Numbered from the stretch's first letter, positions 1 through 8,476 are shown. The stretch is 36,725 nucleotides of DNA from Ilumatobacteraceae bacterium (GCA_022843125.1 JALHOG010000055.1:1-36725); one strand, 5' to 3'. A program made the numbers and translations. The notes: generated by a model from the sequence alone, not told the origin.

Positions 1-517
1 CGTCGTGATCGTGACCGATCGTGTAGCCGACGACATCGACCAGGACGTCGGCCGACCCGCCGGGGGCCGTGGTCGCCACGAACACCTGGATGGTCCCGCC
101 CGGTCCGAGGTCGACCGTCGCAGCATTGGGTTCGACCGAATCGGCAGTGAAGTTGACCGTGCTCGTCGTCGGCGTGCCCGTCGCACCGCCCGGCCGCAAC
201 GAGAGGTACCCGCTGCTGTCGGGGAACACGACCGTGACGTTCACGAGTGCTGCGACCGCGTCCTCGGGCACCACGGTGGCGGTGCCCGACGCAGTCGGGA
301 CCTCACCGGTGACCTGCAGGTCGACAGGCACGCCGTTGGCGACTCGTCCTGATACGCCGAGCCCGGTCCTGGTGTCGAGGATCCGGGCCGGTTCGATCGT
401 GACGACGACAGCGTGCCCGTCCGATCCGACGGCGGAGACGAGGCCGAGGCCGCCGGCTCCGAGGGTCACCGCGACGGCCGCGCCGAACGCGGCCCAACGG
501 GTACGCATCATGTTCAT
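1..517 (-). CDS. Secreted RILDTR-repeat protein (3' end beyond the left edge)
   Basis: The frame starts at ATG 517-515, with GGAAGG about 11 nt upstream, and stays open to the window edge, so only the N-terminal ~171 residues are visible. Residues 1-35 look like a signal peptide: Arg near the start, then an Ala/Gly/Val/Leu-rich stretch. It is followed by IEPARILDTRTG, a ~110-residue Val/Thr-rich beta segment, and a closing DVLVDVVGY. That RILDTR...DVVGY unit recurs in secreted and surface proteins of Acidimicrobiia and other actinobacteria; its function is unknown to me. The gene lies 66 bp downstream of flgL on the same strand and could be co-transcribed with it. Whether it is a flagellar surface component or an unrelated exported protein cannot be decided from this fragment. 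Confidence 0.75.
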   Translation of the reverse strand, partial: MNMMRTRWAAFGAAVAVTLGAGGLGLVSAVGSDGHAVVVTIEPARILDTRTGLGVSGRVANGVPVDLQVTGEVPTASGTATVVPEDAVAALVNVTVVFPDSSGYLSLRPGGATGTPTTSTVNFTADSVEPNAATVDLGPGGTIQVFVATTAPGGSADVLVDVVGYTIGHDHD

Positions 518-583
518 GGGGTCTGTTGCCTTCCGGGGTGGTACCGAACGAGTCGGTCGGTTGGTGTGTACGTGGGTGCGCGG

Positions 584-1474
584 TCAGCGCAGGTAGTCGA
601 CGAGGCTCGGGGGGATGACCCTGGCCGCTGCTTGGAGGGCCGCCTGGAACGCCGTCTCGCGGGCCTTCACGTTGATCACCGATTGCGCGAGGTCCGCATC
701 CTCGACCTCGGACAGCGACTGCGACAGACGCTCCTGCATCAGGTCGTTGCGGGCACGGATGTCCTCGACGCGCTTGGCACGAGCACCGAGCTGTCCGACG
801 GCGGTCGTGATCCGTTCGCGTGCGGCGTCGGAGTTGGCGTGCTCGGCGGCAACGCCCGTGGTGTCGCCGTTCTGGATCGCGGTGGCGAGCCGATCGAGCA
901 CGGCGAACACGTCGCCCTCGGGTGTCGATTGGGACCCGAACACGACCTCGCCGGTCATGTTCGCCGTGACGGTCACACCGGGTGACACCTCACGGATCAC
1001 CGACGCGTCGTTGCCGAGGTACGACCCGGTCGTCGGGTCGTAGGCCTGGCCGGCGGCGGTGCCGTTGAAGATCGGGCGGTCGATGTAGCGGGTGTTGGCC
1101 ATCGCCATCAGCTCGTCGCGCAACGAGCGCATCTCGGAGGCGATCGCCATACGCGAGTCGGGCGTCGAGGCACCCTGGTTCGATGCCTGGACCGTGAGCT
1201 CCTTGACGCGACTCATGAGATCGAGCCCGGACATGAGGGTCGAGCCGGCGGTGTCGAGCCACCCGCTCGCATCCTCGGCGGCGCGCTGACGATGATCGCC
1301 GACGCGGCTCTGCGTCCGCAGGCTCATCGACATCGTGGCCTTGGTCGGATCGTCCGACGGACGCCCCACGAGCCGGCCGGTCGCGAGTTCGGTCTGGCTC
1401 TGCTGCAGCCGGCTCTTCGCCCCGTTCAGGTCGCGCATCGACGACTGGAGCATCATCGAATTGGTCACGCGCAT
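584..1474 (-). CDS. flgL: Flagellar hook-associated protein 3 FlgL
   Basis: FlgL forms the junction between the hook (through FlgK) and the flagellin filament. The 296-residue product has the flagellin-type coiled-coil N-terminus (MRVTNSMMLQSSMRDLN, then the conserved LATGRLVGRPSDDPTKA around residues 30-50). It has a matching C-terminal helix, with AQSVINVKARETAFQAALQAAARV in the last 35 residues. Length is normal for FlgL. AAGGAG stands about 7 nt before the ATG. It follows flgK on the same strand after a 39-bp gap, the usual flgK-flgL order. The protein is exported by the flagellar type III apparatus and so has no signal peptide. Flagellin itself was considered and rejected because of the length and the flgK neighbour. 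Confidence 0.93.
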   Translation of the reverse strand: MRVTNSMMLQSSMRDLNGAKSRLQQSQTELATGRLVGRPSDDPTKATMSMSLRTQSRVGDHRQRAAEDASGWLDTAGSTLMSGLDLMSRVKELTVQASNQGASTPDSRMAIASEMRSLRDELMAMANTRYIDRPIFNGTAAGQAYDPTTGSYLGNDASVIREVSPGVTVTANMTGEVVFGSQSTPEGDVFAVLDRLATAIQNGDTTGVAAEHANSDAARERITTAVGQLGARAKRVEDIRARNDLMQERLSQSLSEVEDADLAQSVINVKARETAFQAALQAAARVIPPSLVDYLR

Positions 1475-1513
1475 GGCATCGCTCCTTGCATCGACATTCG
1501 TCTCATCCCACCG

Positions 1514-2890
1514 TTAGCGGCCCGCCAGGCCGGTCCGCTCGATCAGGGTGCCGAGCAGGCTGTCGATCGTCGTGAGCACCCGGGCCGAGGCCTCGTAGGC
1601 ACGCTGGGCGGCGATCAGGTTGGCCATCTCCTCGTCGAGGCTGACGCTGCCCACCTGGGCCGCGGTCGACTCGGCTGCACCGAGCACGGTGCCCTGGACC
1701 TGGTCGCGCCGGATCGCCGCTCGGGATTCGACACCGAGTGCCGACACGAGCGACTGGTACGTGGCGCCCGGACCGGTCGGCGCCCCGGCGAGCGATGCGA
1801 TCGCACGGGCCTGCTCACCATCGAGCGCACCCGGGGCCGTCGGGCCGGGCAGGACAGGCGCTCCGGCGGCGATGTTGTTGGGCTGGCCGGCGATCGAGGT
1901 CGACAGCGAGATCGAGCTCGCTGTCAATCCGGCAGGATCGAAGAAGTTGACACCCGTGTTGCCGGCAAGGTCGTAGCCGGCCGAGTGGATCGCGTTCACC
2001 TGTGTGACGAGTTGGGCGGCGACACCGTCGAGCATCGTCTGATATCGGGGGACGACGTCGTTGATCGTCGCGGTCAGCGACGCGGCCTTGCTGGGCGGCG
2101 CCACGACGGCCGAACCGTCGGCCGCCCATCGGAGCTGGCCCCCGGCGCCGTCGAGACCGAACACGAAGTTGCCGCTCACGATCGCCCGACCACCGATGTA
2201 CACGTCCACGTTCCCGCCGGTCTGCGGGCGGGCATCGGCACCGGTCAGTTCGGCGAGCTGGCGGACCAGCACATCGCGTTGGTCGCTCAGGTCGTTGGCG
2301 GCATTGGCGCTACCGGTGATCGCCTTGTTGAGCTCGGCGATCTGCTGGGCGATGCCGTTGGCATCGGTGGCCAGGCCGACGATCGCCGACCTCGCCGTCT
2401 CCGACACCGTCGTCAGGTCGGCAGATGTGCGCTGCAGACCGTCGACGAGGGTCTGTGCCCGTTCGAGCAGTTGGGACCGGGTGGCGACATCGCCAGGACG
2501 CGACGCCAGGTCGGACCAACCGCCGAAGAAGTCGTCGAGCATCGCACCGATGCCATCGTCGGAGGGCTCGGGGAACGCGAGCTCGACCGCTTGCATCGTC
2601 GCCCGCATCGCGCTCGTCCCGCCCTGCGCTCCGGTCTCGGCGCGCAGCCGGTTCTCGGCGAGCTGGTCGACGAGGCGGTTGACACCGATGACGTCGACAC
2701 CGCCCACCCGCGAACCTTGACCGGCGAAGACGGCCGACACCGACGACACACCGATCGGCCGCAGTTCCACCCGCTGGCGGTGATAGCCGGGCGTCGACTC
2801 GTTGGCGATGTTGTGCGCCGTGACGTCGAGAACCTTGCGCTGGGCGTTCATGCCCGACAACGACGTGTAGAAGGTGGAGATCGACACCAT
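1514..2890 (-). CDS. flgK: Flagellar hook-associated protein 1 FlgK
   Basis: FlgK is the first hook-filament junction protein. The 458-residue product opens with the rod/hook family motif (SLSGMNAQRKVLDVTAHNIANESTPGYHRQ, residues ~10-40). It closes with the matching C-terminal helix (SLDEEMANLIAAQRAYEASARVLTTIDSLL, residues ~415-448). These paired ends form the coiled coil typical of hook and rod subunits, and the middle is the variable exposed domain. It is slightly shorter than enterobacterial FlgK (about 550), which is common in actinobacteria. ATG 2890 is 3 bp after the stop of the flgN-like gene, so translation is probably coupled. No signal peptide is present, as expected for a type III export substrate. 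Confidence 0.94.
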   Translation of the reverse strand: MVSISTFYTSLSGMNAQRKVLDVTAHNIANESTPGYHRQRVELRPIGVSSVSAVFAGQGSRVGGVDVIGVNRLVDQLAENRLRAETGAQGGTSAMRATMQAVELAFPEPSDDGIGAMLDDFFGGWSDLASRPGDVATRSQLLERAQTLVDGLQRTSADLTTVSETARSAIVGLATDANGIAQQIAELNKAITGSANAANDLSDQRDVLVRQLAELTGADARPQTGGNVDVYIGGRAIVSGNFVFGLDGAGGQLRWAADGSAVVAPPSKAASLTATINDVVPRYQTMLDGVAAQLVTQVNAIHSAGYDLAGNTGVNFFDPAGLTASSISLSTSIAGQPNNIAAGAPVLPGPTAPGALDGEQARAIASLAGAPTGPGATYQSLVSALGVESRAAIRRDQVQGTVLGAAESTAAQVGSVSLDEEMANLIAAQRAYEASARVLTTIDSLLGTLIERTGLAGR

Positions 2891-2893
2891 GGT

Positions 2894-3385
2894 TCAGGCC
2901 GTCCTGTCGAAGCGTCGGGATGCGGTGGTCAGCGGCCGTGTCGCGCCGCGTGGGTCGTAGGTCGTGTCGTGGGATTCGCCGGTCAGGGTCGCCACCGCCT
3001 CGCGGGTGACGGCCATGCCTCGCCGGCCGAGCTCGCGGTTGGCGTTCGTGATGTCTTCCACCTCGGCCTGGAGGCCGAGCAGGTGCAGCCGATGCTGACG
3101 CCACACTCCCGCATACGGCTCGGCGACGACCCGGACCAGCTCGTTGAGCGTGGCTCCTTCGTCGAGCCCGAGCTGCACAGCGACCCGCTGTGAGATCGCG
3201 GCCCGTTCGGCTTCCGACTCCCGGATGTCGTCGACCAGATGCTCGACGTTCTCGGTCACCATCGGCAGCCAGCGAAGCCGATCGTTCGCCAGTACGAGCT
3301 GTTGGATGTCGAGCGCGCACACGAGCTGCTCCATCTGCTCACGGAGCAGCCACAGCCGTCGAGAGAGCTCGTCACGGTCGTCCAC
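2894..3385 (-). CDS. flgN: FlgN-like export chaperone for FlgK and FlgL
   Basis: FlgN proteins are small, helical cytoplasmic chaperones that hold FlgK and FlgL before export. The 163-residue product is almost wholly alpha-helical by eye: it has heptad-like Leu repeats (REQMEQLVCALDIQQLVLANDR, then HLHLLGLQAEVEDITNANRELGRRG). It ends in an unstructured tail with YDPRGATR. This layout and its position directly before flgK fit the FlgN family; sequence conservation in the family is low, so the call rests mainly on shape and context. The start is GTG 3385-3383. A perfect inverted repeat lies five bases upstream, and flbD diverges 135 bp away. Confidence 0.75.
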   Translation of the reverse strand: MDDRDELSRRLWLLREQMEQLVCALDIQQLVLANDRLRWLPMVTENVEHLVDDIRESEAERAAISQRVAVQLGLDEGATLNELVRVVAEPYAGVWRQHRLHLLGLQAEVEDITNANRELGRRGMAVTREAVATLTGESHDTTYDPRGATRPLTTASRRFDRTA

Positions 3386-3389
3386 GCAC

Positions 3390-3410
3390 GCGACAGTCCT
3401 GATCTGTCGC
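3390..3410. promoter_or_regulatory. Perfect inverted repeat in the flgN-flbD divergent region
   Basis: GCGACAG and CTGTCGC arms, 7 bp each and perfect, are separated by 7 bp (arm centres about 14 bp apart). The repeat starts five bases upstream of the flgN GTG, inside the 135-bp gap between the divergent flagellar units. A second, weaker repeat (GCGCCA-N5-TGGCGC) lies at 3432-3448. The arrangement fits an operator that could act on both units. No regulator is known, so the role is inferred. Confidence 0.4.
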
Positions 3411-3520
3411 CATCACGCAACCAGGCTGCCGGCGCCACCACCTGGCGCGCGGCTCGATGCTCCGGACGATCCCACTCGCACACCCGTGCGGACATGCCCA
3501 GAGGACCGATCCGAGACGTC

Positions 3521-3874
3521 ATGATCACGCTGACCCGCATCCGACAGAACACGCCCTTCATCCTCAACCCGGACCTGATCGAGCGCGTCGACACGCACGT
3601 CGACACGGTCGTCCGGCTGACGAGCGGCACCGAGTACGTCGTCAACGAGACCGGGGACGAGATCGTCCGGCGTACGGCCGAGTTCCGGGCCCGCGTGCTC
3701 GCGCTCGCCGGGACGATGAACGTCCGCCCCGAGGCGGTCACGCCGGCGGAGCCGGTGACGCCGGCCGCAGCCGCTGTTCCGTCACCTGAGGTCTGGGCCC
3801 CCGCCGACGTCGTACCCGACGGAACGGCACCGGATGCTGCGATCGAGACGAGCGACGAGGAGGCAGCGCTGTGA
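3521..3874 (+). CDS. flbD: FlbD family flagellar protein
   Basis: The 117-residue product begins with the FlbD signature: MITLTRI, then PFILNPDLIERVD, then DTVVRLTSGTEYVVNET across residues 1-45. The family is a small cytoplasmic protein found in Gram-positive and spirochete flagellar operons, usually just before motA; its exact role is not settled. Family members are normally 60-80 residues. Here a 50-residue tail rich in Ala, Pro and acidic residues is added, of unknown function. ATG 3521 was chosen over an upstream in-frame ATG because MITLTR is where family members begin. The stop overlaps the motA start by 4 bp (GTGA), which indicates translational coupling. Confidence 0.88.
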   Translation: MITLTRIRQNTPFILNPDLIERVDTHVDTVVRLTSGTEYVVNETGDEIVRRTAEFRARVLALAGTMNVRPEAVTPAEPVTPAAAAVPSPEVWAPADVVPDGTAPDAAIETSDEEAAL

Positions 3875-4650
3875 AGTCGACACTGTTGGGATTGATCATC
3901 GCCCTGATCGGGGTGCTGATCGGATCCTTCTTCAAGGGTGTCAACCCGGTCCTGTTGATCACCAACATCCCCGCGATCCTGATCGTGATCATCGGCGCGA
4001 TCGGCGCCACGATGGCCAGCTTCGAGATGGCCGCGACATCGAACGTCTTCAAGGCGATCATGAAGGCGATCTTCCCGAAGCCCGAAGTCGAGCCGGCCGA
4101 GCGCCTCCGCCGGATCGTCGACTTCGCCACCCGCGCCCGCCACGAGGGCATCCTCTCGCTCGAGTCGGACGTCGCTCAGCTCGACGACCCGTTCATGAAG
4201 AAGGCCCTCCAGCTCGCGATCGACGGCAACGACCCGGACGCAGTGGCCGACGTGATGCGCACCGAGATCCGCACCTTGAAGGCGCGCCACAAGGTGGCCG
4301 CCGACTGGTGCATGTCGCTCGGCATCTTCGCCCCGACGTTCGGCATCATCGGCGCCGTGATCGGACTGATCGCGACGCTCGGCAAGCTCGACAAGCCCGA
4401 AGAGCTCGGTCACGGCATCTCGGGTGCGTTCGTCGCCACCTTCTGGGGTGTGTTCCTCGCGAACGGCATCATGCTGCCGCTCAGCAACAAGCTCAAGCGG
4501 ATGTCGACCGAGGAGGTCCACGGCCGCGAGATGGTGATGGAGGGCGTGCTCGCGATCCAGGGTGGTCAGAACCCGCGCGTGATCGAGGAGACCCTGCTCA
4601 CCTACCTGCCGCCGGCCGAGGCCATGGCGTTGGGATCGGGGCGTGAATGA
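3871..4650 (+). CDS. motA: Flagellar motor stator protein MotA
   Basis: MotA forms the stator ring around MotB and couples ion flow to rotation at the inner membrane. The 259-residue product has four membrane segments (about residues 4-22, 27-50, 147-170 and 182-208). A large cytoplasmic loop between segments 2 and 3 contains the charged region (PEVEPAERLRRIVDFATRARHEGILSLE) that contacts FliG in the family. Segments 3 and 4 (FAPTFGIIGAVIGLIATL and GISGAFVATFWGVFLANGIMLPL) carry the conserved prolines. GAGGAGG lies upstream of the GTG start. The gene overlaps flbD by 4 bp and motB by 4 bp. PomA/PomB-type sodium stators are the alternative; the ion cannot be read from the sequence by eye. Confidence 0.95.
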   Translation: MKSTLLGLIIALIGVLIGSFFKGVNPVLLITNIPAILIVIIGAIGATMASFEMAATSNVFKAIMKAIFPKPEVEPAERLRRIVDFATRARHEGILSLESDVAQLDDPFMKKALQLAIDGNDPDAVADVMRTEIRTLKARHKVAADWCMSLGIFAPTFGIIGAVIGLIATLGKLDKPEELGHGISGAFVATFWGVFLANGIMLPLSNKLKRMSTEEVHGREMVMEGVLAIQGGQNPRVIEETLLTYLPPAEAMALGSGRE

Positions 4651-5717
4651 GCGGCGGCGGCGATCATGGGAAGTCGCGCGGGAAGAAGCGCGAACACCAT
4701 GAAGAGCACGAAGAGCACGTCAATCACGAAGCGTGGGTGATCCCGTACGCCGACGTGTTGACGCTGCTGATGGCACTGTTCCTGGTGCTGTTCGCGCTCG
4801 GCCGGACCGACGAGGACAAGGCCGAGCTCGCCGCCATGACCTGGCGCAAGACGCTCAGCACCGAAGGCATGCTGACGTTCGGCATCACCAGCCCGCTCAC
4901 CGGCAGCGGTGGTTCTGGTCCGCTCTCCGACGGGTCGATGGGCATCCTCCAGGGCGTTGGGCCGAAGCCGGCCGAGACCGAGGAGAACAACGGCGGCGGG
5001 CTCGCTGCCAACGAAGGCGAGCCGCGACCAGCGATCGTCGTCATCAACCCCGACGGTACGGTCACCGAGCTCCCACCGATCACGGTCACCCCGAATCCGT
5101 CGGCGGAGGAGCCGGTGTACGCCGACCCGCTCGAGTACGTGGAGGACACCGTCCGATCGCGAGCCGAGGGCACCGGACTGATCGACAAGATCGGCTTCCG
5201 TCGCGAGCCCAGGGGTCTGGTCGTGACGATCGTGACCGATCAGGTGCTGTTCACACCCGGCCAGGCCGACATCCAACCGGGCGGTTTCACGATCCTCGAT
5301 GTGGTCGCCGATGCACTCGCCGACCTCTCGAACGACGTCCTCATCGAAGGCCACACCGACTCACGTCCGATCTCGACGGGTCGATTCCCGTCGAACTGGG
5401 AGCTGTCCACGTCCCGGGCCACGACCGTGCTGCGCTACCTCGTCGAAGCGCGCGGGTTCCCCGTCGAGCGGATCTCTGCGGCCGGGTACGCCGACACCCA
5501 TCCCGTCGACACGGGCGACAGCGCCGAGGCGCTCGCCCGCAACCGCCGGGTCGAGATCGTCGTGCTCGCCACCACCAGAGCCGCGGGCATCGGCGAGGAG
5601 ACCGCCACGACCCAACCGGCGCTCGTCGACGACATCGCCGGTACGAGCACCGTCCCGACGGGTTCGCTCCCGACGACCACCGCGCCCGTCATCACGGTCG
5701 CGGCCGGGGAGGGATGA
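4647..5717 (+). CDS. motB: Flagellar motor stator protein MotB
   Basis: MotB anchors the stator to peptidoglycan and carries the ion-binding aspartate. The 356-residue product has a charged His/Lys/Glu N-terminus (1-28). One membrane helix follows with WVIPYADVLTLLMALFLVLFAL (residues ~31-52), in which the Asp of YAD is the family's ion-binding residue. A ~130-residue periplasmic linker leads to an OmpA-like domain (about 190-310; EGHTDSRPIS, SRATTVLRYL, NRRVEIVV). A Thr/Pro-rich C-terminal tail of ~45 residues is unusual. It overlaps motA by ATGA. A GC-rich hairpin begins directly after the stop codon. Confidence 0.95.
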   Translation: MSGGGDHGKSRGKKREHHEEHEEHVNHEAWVIPYADVLTLLMALFLVLFALGRTDEDKAELAAMTWRKTLSTEGMLTFGITSPLTGSGGSGPLSDGSMGILQGVGPKPAETEENNGGGLAANEGEPRPAIVVINPDGTVTELPPITVTPNPSAEEPVYADPLEYVEDTVRSRAEGTGLIDKIGFRREPRGLVVTIVTDQVLFTPGQADIQPGGFTILDVVADALADLSNDVLIEGHTDSRPISTGRFPSNWELSTSRATTVLRYLVEARGFPVERISAAGYADTHPVDTGDSAEALARNRRVEIVVLATTRAAGIGEETATTQPALVDDIAGTSTVPTGSLPTTTAPVITVAAGEG

Positions 5718-5735
5718 CACCGGCCTCGGCCGGTG
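5718..5735 (+). terminator. Hairpin directly after motB
   Basis: CACCGGCC and GGCCGGTG form a perfect 8-bp stem with a two-base loop that starts on the base after the motB TGA. No clean T-run follows (CCCGATTTC). It could be an attenuator or an mRNA-end stabiliser between motB and fliL, rather than a full terminator. Confidence 0.5.
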
Positions 5736-5854
5736 CCCGATTTCACCCCACAAATTCCCGTCCGGTTGCTTGCGCCCAGCAGGGGTGAGCAGGACGGTTC
5801 AGATCACACAGGCGGTGCACGGAAGCACCGAATGCGCAACAAGGAAGTTTGCCG

Positions 5855-6388
5855 ATGGCGAAGAAGAAGAAAGCTGAAGAGGGCTCGGAGGAGGAATCCA
5901 CCGAGAAGAGCGGCGGCGGCAAGATGATGCCCGCTGCGATGATCTCGATCGCACTCGTCGGTGCTGGCTACTTCGTCGGCGGCCGAGGTGGGGGCGAGGT
6001 GGCCACCACGACGGTCACATCGATCGTCGAGGTCGAGAAGGAAGAGCCCAAGGTCCACCACATCATCGATCTCGAGCCGGTCAACGTGAACCTGGCCGGC
6101 GGCCATTACCTGCGGGTTGCGATCTCGATCGGTATGGCGGCGGCCGAGGAGAAGGAGACGGCCGAGGGTGGCGACAGCCACGGCGCCAAGGACGACAAGA
6201 CCGTGACGACCGAGCCCACCGCACCTGCGGCCGACCTGGTGCTCAGCACGTTCTCCGGCAAGACCGTCGAGGAGCTCTCGACGCTCGAGGGCCGGATCCA
6301 AGCTCGCGAATCCCTCCACGAGGGACTGAAGGAGTTCTACGGAGAAGAGGTCTTGACCGTCTTCTTCACGGAGTTCGTCATGCAGTGA
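5855..6388 (+). CDS. fliL: Flagellar basal body-associated protein FliL
   Basis: FliL is a single-pass membrane protein that surrounds or supports the stator. The 177-residue product has a strongly charged Lys/Glu N-terminus (MAKKKKAEEGSEEESTEK) and one membrane helix at about 29-50. A periplasmic domain follows, with the family's strand pattern (IIDLEPVNVNLAGGHYLRVAISIGM). It ends as FliL proteins do (EEVLTVFFTEFVMQ). ATG 5855 was chosen over TTG 5849 because AAGGAAG at 5841-5847 sits 7 nt before the ATG but only 1 nt before the TTG. A ~25-residue acidic/Lys loop in mid-domain is longer than in most homologues. It lies 137 bp after motB. Confidence 0.92.
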   Translation: MAKKKKAEEGSEEESTEKSGGGKMMPAAMISIALVGAGYFVGGRGGGEVATTTVTSIVEVEKEEPKVHHIIDLEPVNVNLAGGHYLRVAISIGMAAAEEKETAEGGDSHGAKDDKTVTTEPTAPAADLVLSTFSGKTVEELSTLEGRIQARESLHEGLKEFYGEEVLTVFFTEFVMQ

Positions 6389-6504
6389 TGCCGGACGCCG
6401 GGCCCTACCCCCGACGACTCGCCGACGCAGCGGTACCCACTGCGCAATGCAACAGGTCACAACGGACGTGACCACTCGCTCAACGGACTCACGGAGGAGT
6501 CATC

Positions 6505-7248
6505 ATGAACATGATCGCCACGGTCGTCATCGACGATCGAATCGAAGAAACCCGCCGGCCGCAGGCTCGGCGTGAGCAGCGTCGCCTCCCGGCGGCGCCC
6601 GCCGGCACCACCAACCTGTGGCTGCCCTGGCGTTGCCGCAACTGGCCGACGACGCCCGCCGAGGAGCACCGCTTCGTCGTCGAGCTGGCCATGCGTGCCG
6701 ACGGAGCTGCGACCACTGCGCACACACGCTCCGACACCACCGCCGTCCTGAACGCACTCCGGGGTGGTCTCAGCGCCGACGATCTCCTGGCCCACGTGCC
6801 GGGCCTCCCCGCCCATCGTCTGCTCGCCGCCTACCGCGAGCTCGAGTACCGGCGGTCGGCCTCGTTCGATGCGTGGACAGCGATCGTCGCCGACGGCACC
6901 GAGGACGCGCTGCGTGCCAACGGTGTGGCGGCGTCGGCACTCGTGCCGGTCCTCGTCGACCGGTTGTGGGCGACTCTGGCTGTCGGCCCCGAGGCCTACG
7001 CGACGACCATCGACAAGCTGTCGTCCTACGTCGAGGCGACCGCCCGCAACGTCGTCGAGATCGAGACCGCCATGGGCATCTGGCCCGAGCGCGCCGTCGA
7101 CCTCGGTGCTCGCCTCTACAACCCCTACGGCGATGCGATCACCAACCGCGTCGACCACCTCGCCCGCCGAGTGGGCACCCTGACCCCGAACCGCGTCGCC
7201 GCACTCCTGGGCGAGACCCCGAGTGGAGGATGCCCGCCAGGGCAGTGA
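6505..7248 (+). CDS. Hypothetical protein downstream of fliL
   Basis: I do not recognise this 247-residue protein. GGAGGAG lies 7 nt before the ATG, so expression is likely. It has no signal peptide or obvious membrane segment. The first ~45 residues are Arg/Pro-rich and probably disordered, with LWLPWRCRNWPTTPAEEHRFVVELA at about 34-58. The rest is Ala/Leu-rich and helical (DDLLAHVPGLPAHRLLAAYRELEYRR; SSYVEATARNVVEIETAMGIWPERAVDLGARLYNPYGDAI). It follows fliL by 116 bp and abuts or overlaps the PAS gene, so the pair probably forms the tail of the flagellar transcript. A regulatory role for motility is possible but rests on position only. Confidence 0.7.
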   Translation: MNMIATVVIDDRIEETRRPQARREQRRLPAAPAGTTNLWLPWRCRNWPTTPAEEHRFVVELAMRADGAATTAHTRSDTTAVLNALRGGLSADDLLAHVPGLPAHRLLAAYRELEYRRSASFDAWTAIVADGTEDALRANGVAASALVPVLVDRLWATLAVGPEAYATTIDKLSSYVEATARNVVEIETAMGIWPERAVDLGARLYNPYGDAITNRVDHLARRVGTLTPNRVAALLGETPSGGCPPGQ

Positions 7249-7255
7249 AGATCCG

Positions 7256-8398
7256 ATGAGCACCGCCTACACGTCCACCGACTTCGGCATCGCCGGAGCC
7301 TGGCTCGCCGAGTACACGCTCGACGCCATCGGCGCCGGCCTCGTCGTGTTCGACTCGTTCGCGCACATCATGCAGTGGAACGACCGCGCACCACTGATCC
7401 TCGGCCTCGACGCCGAGGCCATGAGCGGCCGCACCCTCGGCGATCAGAGCTGGAACGTGTCGGATGCGAACGGCGTCCGGATCCCGGTGGGGCGGTGCCC
7501 GGTCAGCGACGTCCTGCGCACGGGCGAGTCGGTCGCGACCGTCGTCCATGTCCCGCTCGCCGACGGCAAACAGCGTGGGGTCACGATGCGGATCCTGCCC
7601 GTGTTCAGCCACGCCGGCTACACACGTGGCGCCATCGCCTCGATCGTGCCTCACGACACCGTCGAACCGGTGGGTCCGTACCGCTCGAAGGGCGGGGACC
7701 AGTGGGCGTCGTTCGAGTACAGCCTCCTTGCTCGCATCGTGGTCGATCCGATCGGCCGCCTGCTCGACTGGAACCGCCAGCTGCTCGCCCTCACCGGCTA
7801 CGACGACATGTCTGTCGCCGACCGCCGCTTCGAGGAGATCTGCAACCTCGACCTCGCATGGATGTGGAGCTCGCTCGAGGTCGCCAACGGCGAGCCGATG
7901 GAGGGGTGGATCTCGATCCGGCCAGCCGACGGCGGGCCGACGGTGCCGGCGTTCGGCCACTTCCGCCTCGTCACCAACCCCGATGTGGGTGCGGCCATGT
8001 CGATCGAGCTGATCGACCCGACCGAGCTGCAGCGCCCCGACAACCAGCAGGTCACCCTCCTCGGCACCGAGGTCTTCGAGGCCGCGGCGGTCCCGATGCT
8101 CGCGATCACCGACAGCGGTGACATCGTCGACGCCAACGAGGCCGCAGCCGACCTGCTGGGTCGTGCAGCGAACCAGATCCGCCAGGAGCCGATCGGCCGC
8201 TTCGTCGACGGGCTCGACGGCGACCGGCTCTCTTTGCACGTGATCTCGGCCCGCCGGGCCCCGAGCACCGTCGATGCCGGCACCTACACGGTGCAGCAGG
8301 TCGGTGGTCGCACCGCCGAGGCCGACGTCCTGATCCGTGCCCTCCGCGACGGCGTCCGCTGGCCGATCCTCCTGGTCCAGCTGATCCCGGCCGCCTGA
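7256..8398 (+). CDS. Multi-PAS-domain protein without an output domain
   Basis: The 380-residue product carries three PAS-like segments, at about residues 20-130 (DAIGAGLVVFDSFAHIMQWN), 150-255 (RIVVDPIGRLLDWNRQLLALTGYDDM) and 270-375 (VPMLAITDSGDIVDANEAAADLLG). PAS domains sense ligands, redox state or light, or mediate contacts. No kinase, GGDEF/EAL, HTH or methyl-accepting domain follows, so it would have to signal through partner proteins. ATG 7256 starts 7 bp after the previous stop; a GTG at 7223 would add 11 residues and overlap that gene. Neither start has a strong ribosome-binding site. Its position at the end of the flagellar run suggests a link to motility, but this is inference. 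Confidence 0.8.
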   Translation: MSTAYTSTDFGIAGAWLAEYTLDAIGAGLVVFDSFAHIMQWNDRAPLILGLDAEAMSGRTLGDQSWNVSDANGVRIPVGRCPVSDVLRTGESVATVVHVPLADGKQRGVTMRILPVFSHAGYTRGAIASIVPHDTVEPVGPYRSKGGDQWASFEYSLLARIVVDPIGRLLDWNRQLLALTGYDDMSVADRRFEEICNLDLAWMWSSLEVANGEPMEGWISIRPADGGPTVPAFGHFRLVTNPDVGAAMSIELIDPTELQRPDNQQVTLLGTEVFEAAAVPMLAITDSGDIVDANEAAADLLGRAANQIRQEPIGRFVDGLDGDRLSLHVISARRAPSTVDAGTYTVQQVGGRTAEADVLIRALRDGVRWPILLVQLIPAA

Positions 8399-8443
8399 CC
8401 CTGCGGGTCCACGGCACGCCGCCCGGGGGCGAGGTGTAACGGC

Positions 8444-8476
8444 CGCTCGTTGGGCCGACGCCGGCCTAAACGAGCG
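8444..8476 (+). terminator. Hairpin after the PAS gene
   Basis: CGCTCGTTGGGCCG and CGGCCTAAACGAGCG pair over about 13 bp with one bulge around a short loop, 45 nt downstream of the PAS stop codon. No T-run follows. It is the likely end of the flagellar plus-strand transcript and marks the left border of the accessory array. In the 291-nt gap 8399-8689 I see only this hairpin and repeat copy R1. Confidence 0.45.

Noticed and set aside
584..1474. Flagellin instead of FlgL
   Set aside because: The position after flgK and the lack of a flagellin-type central domain favour FlgL.
1292..3193. A 633-codon open frame on the plus strand
   Set aside because: Antisense to flgL, flgK and flgN, all of which have clear family motifs.
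8448..8470. GTTGGGC and GCCTAAAC as an attC pair
   Set aside because: The two boxes are in the reverse order to an attC site and are better explained as the two arms of a terminator-like hairpin.
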